From Lutraria lutraria (lineage: Eukaryota > Mollusca > Bivalvia > Venerida > Mactridae): DNA of 64,000 nucleotides. The position numbers were made by a program, and so were the translations under genes. Under the pieces are notes generated by a model. It was not told where the DNA came from and did no database searches. It was given only the letters and a program-made list of their open reading frames with translations. Location: assembly GCA_964023205.1 (NCBI GenBank), contig OZ026841.1, forward strand, positions 32,750,399 through 32,814,398, written 5' to 3'. Within the stretch, counting starts at the first letter, position 1. The number at the start of each line of letters is the position of its first letter. Shown one piece after another: positions 35,001 through 49,700 of the stretch.

Positions 35001-37860
35001 GAGAAAAATACAAACGGTATGTGATCATACAGTTGTAACACTTTATAATTGCTTCAAACAGGATCAAATTATCACCATGCCATCTTTTCCACAATGCAAA
35101 TTAAGACAAAAAGAAAATACTAAATTGTTTACTTTTTCATTTGGCTCATGGAAACATGAATTATGCATTAAACATTGGAAGTGGGTTAATCATCATTTTA
35201 GGAAGGATCAAATTTTCCATTGTTATTCCGTATGTTGTTATATTCTGCCTGAATGATATACATTTAAAAAATCAAGGCATTTATCAATAATTAATGGACA
35301 TATGGTTTCAACTCCAGTGGAAAATAAATTAATGATGAAGTCATAATTTGTGTTAGATACAAACTTCATAAAAAATGTGTACAAACAAGTTCACCTAATG
35401 ATTTGAAACACAACATACATGCGGTAAATGTACAAAACTAATCTTCTGTCAAGTGAAAACATTAACAATTTCCTTTTTCAGCTTATCAATGATTGGATTA
35501 ATTCTTTCTGTTAAATCACCAATTAAATTTGTCAGTCAAATTAAATTACTTCATTTATAACCACAACATTTTTCAAGACATACCAAGTCTCTTCAGAAGT
35601 AGTTTAATCATTTGCCAGAAAAGTGATTTGCATACTTCAAAGAATAATTTTATTCTTTTAATTTCTTAAATCAAATCCTACAGTGAAGGTTGTCTCATTA
35701 ATTAATGACCATTCTTCTAAAGTAAAACTGCCACCAGATTGTTTTTATCCTAAGTAAAAATTTCACCAAAAAAAAGATAAAATATTTCAGTCAATATTCA
35801 GTATTTTTAAACTAAATGTGATTTCTATGTGATTGACAACATGTAACCCTTGTGCTTCTAATACACTCCTGCTGCCCTAAAATTTGAGAGGAAACACAAA
35901 TAAAATACATGAACAGCTACCATAGGTTAAATGGATAACATATATATGAAACTCCTGATTCAACTTATGAAAAAAAAGTAACAAAAAAAAAAAACCAACA
36001 GCTGACTGGTTGGGAGACTGATGTGTTTTTCAAACATGACTTCGACAAAAACATTAACAATTGCCTGTTTATGTACAACATGCATGTATGAAGACTAGAC
36101 ATATGCAACAGCATGCAGGAGTCTATTTATAGAACTGTGAAAAGGTTGTGAGCAAATACTGCATGCTTATGTACTAAGCAGTAAAATGCAAGGATTTAGG
36201 TTAAGAGTCTAAACAAGCTATGATCCTATTATTTCTAATGTCTACACAATCCTGCACAGATGTAGTGCTGTCTGCAAAAATGTCAATACAACTGACCCAA
36301 TACATGCTTTCACCACAATCATCATCTATCTTCACTTCATTTTGATCGAAGAACCTCACACTTTGTTCCAACTGGACAAATTGTCATGAAAGAATTGAGA
36401 TTAATAAAATATGATTGTACATCAATAATAGACACCCTCCATGGTTGGCCAAGATAGGTTAAGAGGCTTATCAGTAAAACTATTTCACTGACTTGAATGT
36501 CTTATGAAACCATTTTTGTATTAAGTATTTAGATGTTTTAAGAAATCATGGGCATAATGGACTGATTATTTTATCCATAAAATGAAAAGGGGGCAATTTC
36601 TTAAAAATGTCTAAAATGAAATCAAATTGGCCCATACTATTGATAAGTGCTGTTTAGTACAAAAAGAATTTAAATAAAATGGGAGGGTGTAATCAGAATG
36701 AAAGAAAATCTCAATCTGTAGTCAATAACTGAGCCAGGACAGGACACATTTATATTGGGCTAGAAACAAGTATGTCTAGTCAATGTGGCGATGATGACCA
36801 TGTTAATACATGTCTGGATAGTGTATCTTAAATGTTTTTCGAATAAATCAGTATATAGTGAAAATGTTGAGTACAGACGTACACCATGTTATGTTGCTAT
36901 AGCAATCTTGTTTTTTTTGTAATGACAGGAAAATTTACACGTTATTTTACCTATTTGTCGGTAACTTTGATTCAACAAACTTTCCTTTATTCTTCTAATA
37001 TAGCCAAACATCAAAATTTCATATTTTATACTTAACATTTTTGGAGTACAATCAAATAAAACACATTTTGGAATTTAGAAAATTTTACACAAGGGCATCA
37101 ATGAATTCTGCATGAAAACAGAATCTAGTTTTAAAAGGTAGTTTCCCTAATCTATTGAAATAGTTTCTATCATCAACAAACAACATGAACATATAAAACA
37201 ATGACATTTTATTAATGTTTCAAAGACACCATAAACATACAAATAATATTCTAACTGAATTGAGCTCATTTTGTTTTATTTAACCAAAAGCTTGTCATAT
37301 CATGCCAAAGAGTTTAATGTTAAGCAAAGATAAACAAGTAGAGAAAAGTGCGTGAAGCGATTATAATATCAAGAATGTTTACCTGAGCTTTTTATGTGTT
37401 TTAGCCTAAAATTTAGACATGGGCTGTCAGCAGGGTACATAAAGGGTAAGATACACCCCTTCAGTTCAAACCAATCATCTTTATTTTTGAAAACGAAAAA
37501 AGGGCAAGTAGGATAACCAGTACTACTGTTCTAGATCAATGCTTAAAGTAAGGATTTACTTAAACTTTATTGGGTTCAAAGGTGAAATATGCCGACACCA
37601 ATGTTTTTTAAAAAAAATATAAATATATATTGAGCATTTATCACCATTAACTTTTGAAGTCTAGTTGAACCTATATAGTTTCCAACATGAACTGAAGGAA
37701 TGCATCTTACAACTGATTGCTATAACTTTTAAAACAATGTATTAGTTGGGCAAAATATTTAAACTAAAAAAAGGCACTATCACATTTCATACACTACACA
37801 ATGGTGGACAACCATCTGTATTTATTTTACCAGCTTACTGTGAATATGATCTCTTGGAGT

Positions 37861-37889
37861 ACAGGAGGAGAGGAGAGGGGGGGGGGGAG
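37861..37889. repeat. purine / poly-G tract
   Basis: GGAGGAGAGGAGAG followed by eleven or more consecutive G residues. Slippage-prone low-complexity DNA. Confidence 0.85.
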
Positions 37890-38282
37890 TCAATCATACT
37901 GAACCAAAACATTTGTTACAACTAAAGACAGGAAATGTGTTAAAATACAGAGTCAAATATAGGCTCTTACATTGTTGATTATAAGTTTACAGTTTTATTT
38001 TTAATCAACATTAAATGTTCCATCATTTAAAACAAAGTCACACAATTTTATGCCAAAGAGTAACAAAATGTGTTAGACACATATTTTGTTACCCAGTTTT
38101 ATCTACAACATTTTGAGAGTTTGGAAAAAGGTCAAAAGAAATGAGAAATAAAGTTCCTATTAAATAGAATTAAATATGCAATTAAAATGAAGTTCATAAA
38201 GTTATATTAACATATAAAAAATATTGGAAATTATTCTCAAATTTTACATTAGAGGTATTTTTGAAAACAGGAACCACAATAC

Positions 38283-38412
38283 TCAAATCATGTGACCTTA
38301 TTTGTGGACCATGTGATTCACAATGAAAATCATGTGACCTAAAATGTAAATCATGTGATCTAAAATATAAAACATGTGATTTACAATATAAATCATGTGA
38401 CCTAAAATGTAA
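38283..38412. repeat. 21-bp tandem array with six CATGTGA motifs
   Basis: CATGTGA-containing octamers start at 38288, 38309, 38330, 38351, 38372 and 38393, exactly 21 bp apart. Four of six are TCATGTGA; the others are CCATGTGA and ACATGTGA. Spacers are AT-rich (CCTAAAATGTAAA type) and more variable than the motif. TCATGTGA is an E-box/M-box-like bHLH-zip word. It lies about 1.4 kb beyond the receptor stop. Confidence 0.85.
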
Positions 38413-39511
38413 CCAGTAGATTTAAACCTCAATATCAACATTTTCTGTCAGAGGACAGTTATATATATATAAATGTATAGGTAAATAAATGATTAATATA
38501 TATGTCTAAAAACTAGATTTAATTTCAGATAATTATATTATCTAAAGTTATCCTTTTTTGTTAAAAAAAGATAGAACTCAAATACAAAAAAAATAATAAA
38601 ATATGATTAAAAATGAAAGAACAGAGAAAAACAAGACAAAAGAACAAGTAACAAGAAATATATAATCACTAAACTCCAATCTTATAATGTTACAATAATC
38701 TGTATATACAAAGTGTCAGTAATCAGAAACAGCGAAATAAATGTGACTCGAAATATTCTATAAAAAATCAAAGCATGCTGCAATAAAAGTCATCCAAAAA
38801 AGTAAAAAATTAGAGTAAAAATGTCGATCAAATTAGAGAAAATTTTTAATAGTTAAGATATCCATATAAGTTACAAATAGTTTTGTAAACTAAGTAATCA
38901 AGTTATATATTTTCAGGGTAATCTAAAATTTATTCACTACTATAAAAATGAACAGCCAATGGAACATCCTGATACAATTCCTACAAATTTCAAAACTGAC
39001 CAATCAGAATATAGGTTACACTTCAAAAATTCAAATCAAAACATTTTAAAATCAACATGAAATGATGTATGATAATTCTAGCTAAGTGTGTAATTACCTA
39101 GTTAAGTTAAGCATACATGTTTGAAATACACAATTTCAAGATAAAACATCAAAAAATATCATTTTTCCACATACAGCATAGAAAGAAAAATTACATTATG
39201 GGTAAAATTTCTTTGCACATAATCACCGGTTCTTACGAATTAGTCCTTACATACATTTAATAACCATGATTCCAGAGTCTTAACTTCATGTATTTTCGCT
39301 CTCAGCAAAAACAGAACCATTCTAAAATAGCATTCTCAACCACATAAAACATTGGCATGTTTTTGTATTCAGAGATCTCGAAGTATACATGTGTATATCA
39401 ATACATCAAATGACATTAGTGTATCATTCATCACCGAGGTATCAAGTTCTATAACAGACTGTACAATGTATCCTATAGACATCGTTTTTATCTAGGTATC
39501 ACGCAACATTT

Positions 39512-39517
39512 TTTATT
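39512..39517 (-). promoter_or_regulatory. possible receptor poly(A) signal AATAAA
   Basis: TTTATT on the + strand gives AATAAA about 340 nt past the receptor stop. Others occur further on, so this is only the first good candidate. Confidence 0.3.
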
Positions 39518-39856
39518 ACTAATATATCTAAAGAATAATCAACAACTGACCTCCCATACTCACAGTATCATTCTTCAAGATTATAATAAACACAAGCAAA
39601 AACACATACTTTTCAAAACAAGCAAATTGATATAACACTGACCAATATGTAACCATCACAATTTCAAAAAGAATAACAACATGCGTAAGACTCGTAGGTC
39701 TTCAAACGAAAACCAATAGAAAATTCAGGTGTCTTGAAAGAGAATTACAGTGACCAGACAAACATCTGGTGATCAATAACTAGAACTGTCACCACAATCT
39801 ACATGAGTTTAATGTCCATGAAAATAAATGGTGAATATCTATCATTCTGTATTTAA

Positions 39857-40724
39857 CTATGGCGATGCAACAGACGAAGAGTCGCTGTCCGTTTCCGATT
39901 TTTTCAGATGTAGATCCATCACCTCTTTCATCAATGGCTGAATACCTTCTGGATTCAACTTCAACAACACTTGTGAATGTTCTTCATTCAAGTTACGAAT
40001 ATCAGTAAGCTTCATAAGCAATTTAGGGTACATAGTCCGAACCATACTGTATGGGTATTTGGATTCCAGATACCTCTGTAGTAGCAAGGCGTATTTATCC
40101 TGCTCCGCTGAAATATAGATTTTATCCTGTACGCAGGGACGATCTGGCGAGAACAGCGAGATCATAAGTAGTAATATCAACACGGTCTCATCCGCCTTCA
40201 GATCGATAGCTAGCGATTTTACAAACTTCATATGCTCATCAAAAAGTCCACCACTATTAGCTCCGAAACCTGGCAAGCCACCGACTTCCACTCCAGGCTT
40301 CTCTATTCCCTCACGCAACTGATCCGAGGTCATGGCTAGTGAATCCTTGTCATAGGGATCTAAGAAATAATTGTTTTCTTTATCAAATGATATAACAGAT
40401 CTAAGAATGAGCAATTCTATACTTCCTCCCTTCAGTAAACCGATTTGATCAGTTTGAGATAAGGCTTTGAACGCTTTTAACTTTTTGGCCATATCTACTA
40501 CTCTCCTTACACTTACTTCAGCAATGTTCACTAGTGCGGCAAAATCGGCATTATTTCTCGGAACCTTTGACTCTATCGGTATCTCAAGTGACTGTTGATA
40601 GGCATGTACAATTTCCTTTATGATGGCTTCTTCCTCTGGCTCCATCTGTCGCAACTTCTGTGGAGTGGATGATGTAGTAACAACGCCAGACTGCTGCATT
40701 TTCTTCTCCAAGTCACGCATACGT
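39857..40724 (-). CDS. NR1J: receptor last exon: entire ligand-binding domain
   Basis: 868 nt without an intron. Begins [11 protein letters not shown] (hinge), includes [30 protein letters not shown] and [15 protein letters not shown], and ends in [13 protein letters not shown] plus a short Ser/Asp tail. Acceptor ATTACAG. In-frame Met at 40718-40720 is internal, not a start. Confidence 0.95.
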
Positions 40725-43700
40725 CTGTAATAGTAAATAAATTAACATTCAATCTTGCACACATCAAAATGGCATCAAACTTCTCAATAACTAATTCTAA
40801 TTCATCACTTGAATCTGTGAGAAAACTGTTTTGGGACAAAATTACATTAAAAAAAAGTCAAAAATATATTGATACAGTAAAACCTCAATTATCCGAACTC
40901 GGATTATCCGAAAACCTGGTCTCATCCGAAATGAAATTTCGGTCCCGAATTTCCCTCTATATAATTCAATGTAAATAAACCTCGATTATCCGAATCGTCT
41001 AATCCGAATACCATGGCTTATCCGAAGTGATCAGCAGGTCCCTACAATCATCCGAACGCGTATTTTCACACCTGTTATCCGAAGTCGACAATTAACTCTG
41101 ATCGATCAGACAAGTTCATTGTAGGATTTCTTTAACGTGTCAAAAGGTGCGAACAACAAATTATCAAACCACTGTGAACAAAGGACTGTTGGTTTGGATC
41201 ATTGTTTGCAGTAATTGGAACAATATTAGCCTAAATATTACGATACGGACTCGGTTAGATCATTCACCATTTATTTTTCGCTTCATTTATAAATTGCATC
41301 ATAATTTCACTATAGCAAGCAATTAACATTTAAAATGTTAATTTTACTTTTCGAAGTTTGTTGAACTGACAAACAATACACATAACCAATATTTATCACC
41401 GGTACTCCAAAATCATTCCATTTTCGGTACAAACACGATAAGCTAAGATCAATATCTTAGGACGACGACGATTTGTGTGACGCTCGTAAGAGTTTATGAC
41501 TGCATGTAGCAATAAAATGAAACTTCGCGTTGGATTTTTATTTTATTTCTGTTTGTAATTTATTTAAACAGTCTGCGTATTCTATATCCCGTGCATATTT
41601 CATTTTATCGATGGATTAATGTGCTTTGTAACAAGACATGTGCTACCGTTTGGTCATTTGTATTCGTAGTTTCATTTTGGGATCCTCATGACTTTGACGA
41701 ATCAATAATGGTACAAACTACTCATACATTGGTTTTTACGTTAAACATACACATGTTTATCTTACAATGTATTTTTTCGTAAATAAAATATGAATTATAA
41801 CACATTAATTTTGTTGTTATTATTTCTATACGTGTTCGCCGTATATATGGGAGTGATCTCCCTTTATTTTTTATACGATTGTCTAAATTTCCCTTACCCT
41901 GGATTATCCGAAACCCCGGATTATCCGAAGTAATTTTTCTGTCCCGACGACTTCGGATAATCGGGGTTTTACTGTATGTACATTTGTAACATTTTGTAAA
42001 GAACATACATAATGACTGAAACTGACTTAACAGAGTCACACAAGCAATATGTATATGATAAAAATACATAAAAAAAATATAAATAAAAAAATAATAAAAT
42101 GTTCACTAAAGCTGGATTGAGTTCTTACCCATACCTGTTGTCATCTATTCGTTGTCGTTTACGCATTTTTTCTTCATCTGTAAGAATGTACTCCTTGCGC
42201 ATTCCAATCTCAAAACATTTCCTCAACCGACACCTTTTACAGAATCTTCTGTTAGATACATCCATTTTACATTTCTCTTCATAAGGACACTTGAAGTACT
42301 CCTGAAGATAAACAAAATGGGAACAAAATGTAAAAAAAATATTCTGCAAGTCCAAGTTCACTTACATACATGTAGGCATATTGGTAAACTGCCCCATCTT
42401 CATGGACTGGCTCTGAAATGGCCATAGCTATCAAATTGGGCCGTTAAACAACAGATAAATATAATAAATCGTGTTGTCCTTTACTGCACATGGACTACTT
42501 AAGTAATCACAGTATCACACTACATTTCAATCTTATAGAATATTCACATGAGAATAATAAGCTTTAGATTGATCAAAGAAAACATAAAAACCACCTTGAG
42601 ACAAAGCAATCAGATGTTACTCTTTTGTTCTGGTATTGGCTCCTCAGCCAGACAAAAAGGAGCGCCTAATGCAACAGCATGCACCAGGTGGGCATAAATC
42701 TTTACAAAACTAACACAGATTTTTTTCTCCTAAGATGCATATTTAGGCCAAAAAATGTTTGTTTTTGGTTACGTGCTCATTAAAAATAGGGTAGGTACGT
42801 CCGTGCGTCCGTGCAGGGATTTTCACTCTTGATAATGTGAGAAGGAAATAAAATTGTGAGTAAGTTGAATTTTTCATCCTACGCCTATAAAAAGTTTCGA
42901 GTTGCAGGGGGGATTAAAAATGGGTCGGGTAACTAGAATTTTTTTCACGCCTTATCATCTATTTAAGTCATGGTTATTGAAAAGTAGGCTAGGATTATTA
43001 GCTAGAGTTTCTGGCTGTGTATCTAAGCTTGACAAATATATTTCTTTCATTGATTTCAACACTTTTCCTTTCATTGACAACTTCAAATCAACTATCAGGG
43101 GATTATATTAAAATCATCAATAGACAGGAAAGGTTGACATCAAGCGGTCAATAAGACTTCCAATACACGGCCAATCGAAATACTAGATTGTGCGCGATAA
43201 TTATCTTTCTTTACACGTTTATAAGCAGGCTCTGATTACATTAAGATCCACATACAGTTTTCATTAAAAGTAGAGAATTATTTTCTATACAGCTTCATTG
43301 ATCACATTTAATGAAATACGCAAGTTTTGCCAGCAATTAATCGAAACGATCCACAATAGCCAACACCAAGAGTCAAAGCAGGTAAAGGGACACATGCCGT
43401 TAGCTGAAATAAAGCCAGTATTTATCTATCATATTTTTTGTAAAAGCTACAAATAAGAACAGAAGTTTTAGAATTATAAAACTGATTGAATTCAACACAG
43501 AATAAAAAAAGAAAGATAGATAAACCAGATTAATAGTGATTAACATACATGTAAATGTATAAATCAGATGAAATTAAAACCACAAAAGGTAGGAGAAAAA
43601 CACTTTGGTTCAATTGAAGCAAGACATAAAAACAAAACATCTGCTGACCATCACCTTCCAGAATCAAAACCATGATAAGAAGATTCCTGATTAAGATATC

Positions 43701-46700
43701 AAAATTTTGAAACAAAGGTCCTGATTCCAACAAATTCATCAAGCCTTTATTAAAAGCCTTTAATCCCTCATTTTAGGCCTACAACCTACCCTATACAATA
43801 AAATGATGCATACCATTCTTACATTAAACCAAATTTTCTCAGATTATCTAATATCATAAAATGGTTCATGTTTTGTATTTATAATCTCAACAGTGGCTAA
43901 TGTTTCTGCAGTCATTCTATATATGTGATATCCATGAGTTAATAAAACTCTATATTTTTATATATCGGGATAGTTTTAGTGCCGATAAATGTAATAAAAC
44001 ATTTTTTTACAGCTGTATCAAAACTAAGAAGTAGTTTCATATATTTTTTATATACCATATCCATTAACAAAGTATTAGTTAATTAATATTTTATAAGTTT
44101 TTAACGAGATTTCAATCTTCAGGGACGGCGTAGTCCGGTGACTTCAGCACGGCAGACAATAAACCTAAAACACAACTCAATCATTGTCAAGGGAAAAATG
44201 AACCCTAGATGATGTATATTATATACAAAACACTTTAATTAAAAGATTTTACGCTTAAGTATCAGCAAGATAATGAAGGGTCACCATTAGTCTACTTTTG
44301 AAACAAAAGGACATTTTATTTCATTAACATTTATAAACAGATTTACAAGACGGTTAGCTTAACTTTGTCGGTAAACTTAACTAGTTGTTATGTCAACAAG
44401 GCGGAGTTAACTTTATTTTTATAAGTAAACATTTCGGTCCTGTAAAACATTAAATAACAAAGGGCACAATATGTTAACTAATGCAGAAATTTCAACTATT
44501 TTCTACACAAGCGTAGCCTTTTAAAACTTTTTTGTGCGTGTGAGTGTTTCACGTAAATAAATCAGGCCAAGCCTCGATAAACACAGTAGGGAGATAAATA
44601 TCTCCTAGTTTGAGTTCACTCGGTACATTTTACTTCAATGTCGGTATATAATGTCAAGAACCATGAATATAAATGTATACAAGTCAGCCACATGTTTCCG
44701 ATAATTTTTGAACATTTTGTAGATGTGGTTTACCGGACAACTGAATATACAAAGATAAAACACATCCAAAAATCATCAACAAATAGCTCGTAAAATAACT
44801 TAATAATGCATTGAGCATTTTATTAGTAACTATTGAAAGATAATTATTATTTCCATATAATTATATATAAATCATGAAATATCTATAACAATAATATCAA
44901 TAACAAATTACACTTTTACCACAACATTATACTAAATATTGCAACATAAAATCAATATTTCAAGTAAAAATAAAGCAACTTGGGGTATTTTGGGTTTGAA
45001 AAAGAAACTTTGGAAGTTTTAAATCATAAAATGAGAATTAATATTGCCAACATTCTAGGTATACAATGTAGTTTGATAAATAATTACTTTTCAGACATCA
45101 CATCAAATTTTAATAATGATTTATATATAAATAAAACATGATTGTAATTATTTACTTTGACCCTTGAATTTCGGACAACAGTCACTATAAACACAATTAT
45201 TTCAAGAAAAATGACATTCAATGATATAACGTAAATGCGTTAAAACTTCATCCAAATATTTAGTTTGTTTCGACAAAATACTTGGGTTAGGACATAAATT
45301 TAACATTTTCTCCTATGTATAATATCCACATTTTTTGTAGTGTTACTTAAAGACGCAGAGAAAAAATAAAAATAAAATGAAACACAAACATTACAGGTAA
45401 CGTTACGAAAATTGAGACATTTATTAGACGTTTCGTGTCATTCAAGTAATACGTGACTGATGTTTAACATTGCTTTAGGCTCCAATTATCTTCCGAACCA
45501 AATTAATTTGTAGACAAGAACCTACGAGCGACCTCTGACTTTAAAAATCAAACTTGTATACCAAATACAGAGACATTTGATCTGAGCCTGTTTTTACGCC
45601 CAGTTTTTGCTGTTGTCTTTCAATTTTTTACCAAGTTGATATTACTATTCTATGCACAAAATGAAGTTCAACGGAGATTTTTTGTGATGTATGCACTTAA
45701 ACATTTCTGTTATATTTGAAGTTACAATTACGTTAGATTGAATGTTTACAACGTAAAACACAGACGTAAATGACAATCGTTTTTTTCCCCTCCCCGCATT
45801 ATTAATCATATAATGTATAATCAATTAATTAAATCTCATTATCTAATTGATAAAGTATTCGTCTATTTAACATCATCTTAATATGAGATAAAGATCTAGT
45901 TTTTATTTATAATATGTCTGAATTATACAGCAACAGGTTAATCCAATTTGTTGGCTGTCAAACATTTCTGAAGAGATATCATGATACATCCTCTAGCTGT
46001 CTAAGAGATTACACTGAAACTTAATTTCAAACTAAATTTATTAAAATTTGATAGTATAATTTTATGAATGTCACAAATATACAAATGTTAAAATGACTTA
46101 AATTACAAATAATCAAGGTCGCCATTTTATCTACCATTATGCTACCTGTAAGTACCGAATAACACCTAACCAATATTGTACTATGTCACAAACCTTCGTC
46201 AGAAAATTTTCATACAATAAATCGACATTCAAATCAAGGGTTATTGACTGATGTGATTTAAAGCTGAAACACATCAGGTCCATTTATAATATCATAGAAT
46301 ATCAAAATTTCAAGTCTTCAAAATACTAACACTCCACCATATATTGAAGAATTACGTATTTTTATCAGGACATCATTATGAAGTACTTAAAAACACAACT
46401 AAAATGTACCGAACGAACCGAAATCATGTAAACTGATTGAAATATCACAAATAATCTGGATTGTACGTAAAATCATTTTGTGAAGACGTGAGCATAAATA
46501 TTGTCAATAGACAGTTTTGAAATCTTTTTTAGAAAATAATCTATTCACTAATCTGAAGTATCTATTTATCCGTCAAAAATATTATGGATTCCCTTAAGTA
46601 AACAGCATTTAAAAATGGAAAAAAGAAAAATCATATTCGAGTATTGCATCAAAATATCTTTGAGATGTCCAAAAGAGAAAATTATATTCCACTATAGAAA

Positions 46701-49700
46701 AGTTAAGCATACACTGTTGTGGTTAATGAAATCATTACAAAAAGTTGAAGTATCATATAATATTGTTAGACTTTATGTCAATATTTATCTAATTTTCTCC
46801 TCAACAAATGATAATTCAAACGTACAATGGTTTACTCAGTATGTTGCGAGAGTTATCGGCAAACTTGTTCCATCTTCAATTTCTGTGAAAAAGCATTTAA
46901 ATGAGTTTCGCTTCAAATAACATCAAATATCACTGTAAAAATTTTGTCCAAGAGCTGAAAGTTATATATTGATCGTTTAAAGGTTAATGTTTTTAATTCT
47001 CATCAAATATAAAACACATGATACCATAGTATACATTAACTTAATTTTACTGAGATTGCTGAAACAATAAAAAGTTAATAGTAATTAATGTATTACTTAT
47101 CTAAAACAAAGACATTGACTCAAATATGGAAAATTTCTATCATTACTATTTAAAGTATCAGTTTAATATTATTCTGAGTGTATTCACAATTTTCCCCATC
47201 AGTTTTTTATTAATGTATTGACGAATCTATAGAAGATTAAAAATAAATTTCTTACTAATTGGAAATTTAAGGGATTTTAGAATTGCAAGACTGAATTAAG
47301 TAGCTGTATCATTAATGATATTTTACATCTGTTTAACGATAAACCGTTTATCACGAAGAGATTACATAAATACAGAAACACTTCCTTTTTTAACTCAGGT
47401 AAAATTCACAGAAATTTTACATAATTTACCAGAATGATGAGTCATCCCATTTTTATATAACAGGACTCTAAGAATAAAAGGTCGATAAATCGAAAATACA
47501 GGTTTGTAAACAAACATTGGGGTTGTAATTAAACTTCATTTTCACAACAGGCATTTATCAGACGTGTATTAAAGTGGCTATATTTATAGAAATGAATTTG
47601 AAACCAAATGAATGAAAATTGGATGCAATACTATCGTAACTCACTCCTTATCATAAATAAGTTATATCTGTTTCATACAAAAATCTCGACATAAACTAAA
47701 TCTGGGTGAAAGGAGATTTTCATTACAATAAAACTTCACTTCTAGAATTTTTATTACAGGTATCAAGAATAAGGTCAAGTGATGTTTGTGAAATATGATG
47801 TCAATTTGATTTCTATTTTTGATAATTTTTAATAAATTACAAAAAGACAATTCTTTCAAAATGTTCTGAAAATGAATTACAAAACTTTGATAACAAAATT
47901 AACAACATAATTTCCTGATATCGTGAATTAACTTTGTTTTATAAAAATTCTTTAAAGTATCAGAATAAAAAACACAACATAAACCATGTCCTTACAGTTA
48001 GAAAACAAGAATCTATCACACTGACAAATCACCAGTTACAATAATTTTGCGCTAACTTCAGGCTAACAGCTTCATGCATTGATTTATTTTCAAAAACCAA
48101 GCAGATGTTTTAACTGTGAACACCATAAACTAGAAATCGCTGGGGCAAATCTTCTTTAACAAGCATTCAATTCAAGTTTTGACATCAACAAAATAACTGG
48201 AAGGAAAATGAAACACGTTTTAGAACATGTTTTTTGAACGTTTGAAAGCCGGATGTAAAGATTGGCATCAATTAGCTCAATGACCTTAAATTATATTTTA
48301 ATCTCGTATTTATGACATCTTTATGAAAACAGAAACTTCTTTCAAGGTAGATCCACTCTCTGCTCCTTGAAATTACTTCTAAAATAATCTTGCCCTGAAG
48401 TTTTCATTCAATTAGTATTTTTCTCAGAATAATTTATAATGAGATTGAGGAATTGTTATTTGAGCTTACATCTATAACCCAATTTCTTTATAGTGCTTTG
48501 TTATAAACCACAATTGATACACAAGACGTAAATGACCCACACCAAGATAAAACAATAATTCATATATACTCAGAAATATTTTATTGTTATAAACAGTAAG
48601 GGACAAAAAAGGGCTTCTGGTAATGAACAAAAAAGTTATGAAAATGAATTACATAATTTATACTAATTAAATTGTCAGTGTATTCTGCAGTAAAAACCAG
48701 ACAGTTGCAAATTTAACATTTGACATCAATGGACCTTTTGTTGATGGATAATTAACAAACAAAACAGCATAAGAATCAACATAGACTGTGAAATATGCAA
48801 CAGAAGAAAAATAACTGTAAGACCTTACGGGGGACAAGTCCAAAATGCCAGATTGTATAGTTTTTAGTGCATTTTTAAAATTGACCAATGGCCTGGAATC
48901 AGCAATGACTGTGAAATATAAAATCAAAGTAAAATAACTGTAAGACCTTATAAGGAACCAGTCTAAAGCTCCTGATTGGATGGTTTTTTGGTACATGTCT
49001 AACATTGACCAATGGCCATGCTGTACTCAGAGAGACTCATATTTGAAATCCTGTAGTATTATATGACGTTGTGCTTTAGAAACCAAGACATTTGTAAAAC
49101 ATTATCTATTATACTACGTCTGAAGAATAGCTTCATATACTGAGCTTCATGAAATTGTACTTGACACCCTTAGAGCATTTTTCTATGATGTATCTTGATA
49201 TGCTAATATATATTGTAAGTATTGTGGCATACAATAAAAAAAGTAAAATGTTTCAAAATTTTCAATAAAGACTTAAATGCGAATTAAGATAAAAATAATC
49301 TGTGGTGCTTTCCTTAAATCAAGCTCTGAGACAATGAAACCCACTTGTTGACCTTATTACGTCACAATTATGTAAATTAAACAGAAAACCTCAAATCTAC
49401 TTTATAGTTCATGATGGGTGCTTTTATATCATGTAATCTACACAGACATGATAAGAGTAGTTTCTTTCTTGTGGTTAAAATTCGGAGGTAAATAAATAAA
49501 CAAGCAAATAAACTTTAACTTTGTGTATGAGTAAAACAGTTGGTCTGAAATGAGGCATTTTCATGGCTCAAAACCATCTCTATAAAAGATTTGGGAACAG
49601 ACCTGTGAAGCAGGTTTAAGATGCAAGCACTATGCCGCCCACCTAGACTTTTCCTCCCCATGGGCCATCCCATCAATTTCTATGATAATTTTCAAATCCC

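Larger units (their letters stand above)
26038..39856. other. 13.8-kb stretch without supportable genes
   Basis: Between the NUP42 stop and the receptor stop, which point at each other. It is AT-rich with many in-frame stops on both strands. It contains NUP42 3' UTR, the repeats listed separately, a poly-purine/G tract at 37861-37889, TA-rich runs near 34335, and presumably receptor 3' UTR at its right end. No conserved coding segment recognised. Confidence 0.6.

Noticed and set aside
34975..35256. 93-codon + strand frame
   Set aside because: Lysine/asparagine-type composition from AT-rich DNA, no domain, no splice or start context.
40618..40839. Frame on the receptor strand crossing 40724
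   Set aside because: Runs through the intron acceptor in another frame; shadow of the ligand-binding exon.
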